Below, in pieces: positions 62,839 through 64,000 of a stretch of DNA of 64,000 nt. How positions within the stretch are numbered: position 1 is the stretch's first letter; each line of letters opens with the position of its first letter. The position numbers were made by a program, and so were the translations under genes. The notes beneath the pieces were generated by a model, which saw only the letters and a list, made by a program, of their open reading frames with translations, ran no database searches and was not told the origin of the DNA. Origin of the DNA: Marivibrio halodurans. GTDB lineage: Bacteria; Pseudomonadota; Alphaproteobacteria; UBA8366; Aestuariispiraceae. Where the stretch lies: assembly GCF_017963645.1 (NCBI RefSeq), contig NZ_JAGMWN010000003.1, forward strand, positions 372,001 through 436,000, in the 5' to 3' direction.

Positions 62839-64000
62839 TCACCCGCGCCCCATCGCGCGGCGCAGGCCGTGCTCCAACTCCGTCTGGCCGGCGAGCGCGG
62901 CGCGCTCCAGCACCTTGGAGACGACGGGCGAGGATTGCGTGCCCGCGACACGCACCACCTCGTGGTCGAGCCAGTCGAACAGCCGTTCCTGCGCCTCCTG
63001 GGCGATGCGCGCGCCGATGCCGGTGCCGTGGGTCGTCTGCTCGGCGATCACGAGGCGGTTGGTCTTGCGCACGCTCGCCTCGATCGTCTCCCAGTCGAGG
63101 CCGAGCGGGTCGAGGGTGCGCAGATCGATCACCTCCGCGTCGATGCCCGCGTTTTCCGCCCCGGCGATTGCATCGCCCACCATGGTCAGCGCGGCGAGCA
63201 CGGTGACCTCCGCGCCCTCCCGGCGGACGGCCGCCTTGCCGAAGGGGATGCAATAGTCCCAATCCTGCTCCGGCACCGGCCCTTCGGTCTGGTAGAGGTC
63301 GGTATGCTCCACCACCAGCACCGGGTCGTCGCAGCGCAGGGCGGAATTCAACAGGCCGATATAATCGAAGGGCGTCGACGGCGCGACGATCCGCCACCCG
63401 GGATAAAGCGCGAAGAGCCCGCTGGCGTCCATCGAATGCTGGGAGCCGTAGCCCGCCCCGGCCGAAACGCGGCTGCGTACCAGGACGGGGGCGCTGAAGC
63501 CGCCGTTAAACATGTGACGCACCTTGGCGACCTGATTGAAGAGTTGATCGGCCGCGACCAGGCAGAAGTCCGGATACATGATCTCCACCACCGTGCGCAG
63601 ACCGTTGAGCGCCGCGCCGAGCCCCAGGCCGGTGAAACCGTTCTCGCAGATCGGGGTGCCATAGAGCCGTTCCGGGAAGCGGTCGACGATACCGCGCGTC
63701 GCCCCGGCGGTGCCGCCGCGCAGACGGTGCACATCCTCGCCCATGATGATGATGGTCTCGTCGCGCTCCATGTTGCGCAGCATGGCCTGCGCGATCACGT
63801 CGGCGAACTTCATCGACTTCAGCGCATCCTGCGCGAAGTCGCCGATCTCCGCCGTACGCTGACCCTTCAATTCGGAAAGATCGCCGCGGATGCCGCTCTC
63901 CACCGTCGTGGTATCGGGCCAGAGGCTGGGGATGATACGGCGCCGATTCTCGCCCGGCGCGGTTTCCAGGACCGCGTCGGCGGCGCGATCGACGGCGATG
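62839..64000 (-). CDS. TPP-dependent dehydrogenase E1, beta part (cut by the right edge, probably an alpha-beta fusion)
   Basis: The frame is open to the window edge; 386 residues are visible. The E1-beta part includes MGEDVHRLRGGTAGATRGIV, GLGAALNGLRTVVEIMYPDF and the closing VIDLRTLDPLGLDWETIEAS. A GTG at 63903 could be a start, but the 33 residues before it (about IPSLWPDTTTV) are Pro/Arg-rich and look like the linker behind an E1-alpha chain, so a single fused alpha-beta protein is likely. Such enzymes feed branched-chain, acetoin or pyruvate dehydrogenase complexes. The lipoyl E2 partner is not in the window. Confidence 0.8.
   Translation of the reverse strand, partial: IAVDRAADAVLETAPGENRRRIIPSLWPDTTTVESGIRGDLSELKGQRTAEIGDFAQDALKSMKFADVIAQAMLRNMERDETIIIMGEDVHRLRGGTAGATRGIVDRFPERLYGTPICENGFTGLGLGAALNGLRTVVEIMYPDFCLVAADQLFNQVAKVRHMFNGGFSAPVLVRSRVSAGAGYGSQHSMDASGLFALYPGWRIVAPSTPFDYIGLLNSALRCDDPVLVVEHTDLYQTEGPVPEQDWDYCIPFGKAAVRREGAEVTVLAALTMVGDAIAGAENAGIDAEVIDLRTLDPLGLDWETIEASVRKTNRLVIAEQTTHGTGIGARIAQEAQERLFDWLDHEVVRVAGTQSSPVVSKVLERAALAGQTELEHGLRRAMGRG

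Overview
The window is a GC-rich (roughly 65% G+C), densely coded stretch of what looks like an alphaproteobacterial chromosome. The lineage call rests on TrcR (the DUF1013 cell-cycle regulator), a DUF6356 protein, a large three-domain aminopeptidase P, citramalate synthase, a phasin, and the gene order rpsF-rpsR-rplI / fabD-fabG-acpP-fabF-mltG / yicC-gmk / rsmA-pdxA-surA-lptG-lptF / pepA-holC. A Rhodospirillales-like relative is plausible, but the genus cannot be named from sequence alone. I see no rRNA, tRNA, CRISPR array, insertion sequence or prophage. Both ends cut a gene.

Layout. At 1-1173 is an unrecognised two-gene pair that is AT-richer than its surroundings, cut by the left edge. 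At 1.4-10.4 kb on the + strand come propionyl-CoA synthetase, PrmA, aminopeptidase P, CysS, CimA and a class II aldolase. At 10.4-17.7 kb are a D,D-carboxypeptidase with a SPOR domain, a lipoprotein, a lone Anbu proteasome homologue, a phasin with an operator-rich promoter, TrcR, and an MtnA-Lrp pair. At 17.6-24.4 kb are YgfZ and a tightly overlapping GT9-GT2-GT4-AsnB surface-glycan operon followed by PyrC. At 24.4-27.4 kb are two divergent XRE regulators with a near-perfect 24-bp dyad between them, an orphan response regulator and a GNAT. At 27.4-35.5 kb on the - strand are PaaY, an S49 peptidase, a zinc-ribbon membrane protein, GlyQ, a small overlapping ORF, GlyS and PPDK. At 35.7-37.9 kb are PaaG and a DddP-like M24-fold enzyme.

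At 37.9-45.8 kb are the HolC/PepA pair and the envelope operon lptF-lptG-surA-pdxA-rsmA. At 45.8-56.3 kb are Gmk, YicC, an SDR, a secreted phosphoesterase-like protein, Cfa, MltG and the fatty-acid genes fabF-acpP-fabG-fabD. At 56.5-58.9 kb are a small unknown protein, a very AT-rich island, and rpsF-rpsR-rplI, whose S6 and L9 proteins carry unusual C-terminal tails. At 59-62.8 kb is a molybdenum hydroxylase pair (IorAB type) divergent from an AraC regulator. The right edge holds the beta part of a TPP-dependent dehydrogenase E1, probably fused to an alpha part outside the window.

Most of the content is housekeeping: translation, lipid and LPS biogenesis, and cofactors. The signals most worth a second look are these: an internal low-GC mosaic segment inside glyS; a translationally coupled small ORF between glyQ and glyS; the DddP-like enzyme beside paaG/paaY; an Anbu without its usual operon partners; paired TGC-N3-GCA sites flanking the phasin promoter; a dyad operator between two XRE genes; the left-edge pair; and the AT-rich island ahead of rpsF. 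I did not find a clearly new multi-gene defence or mobile system.
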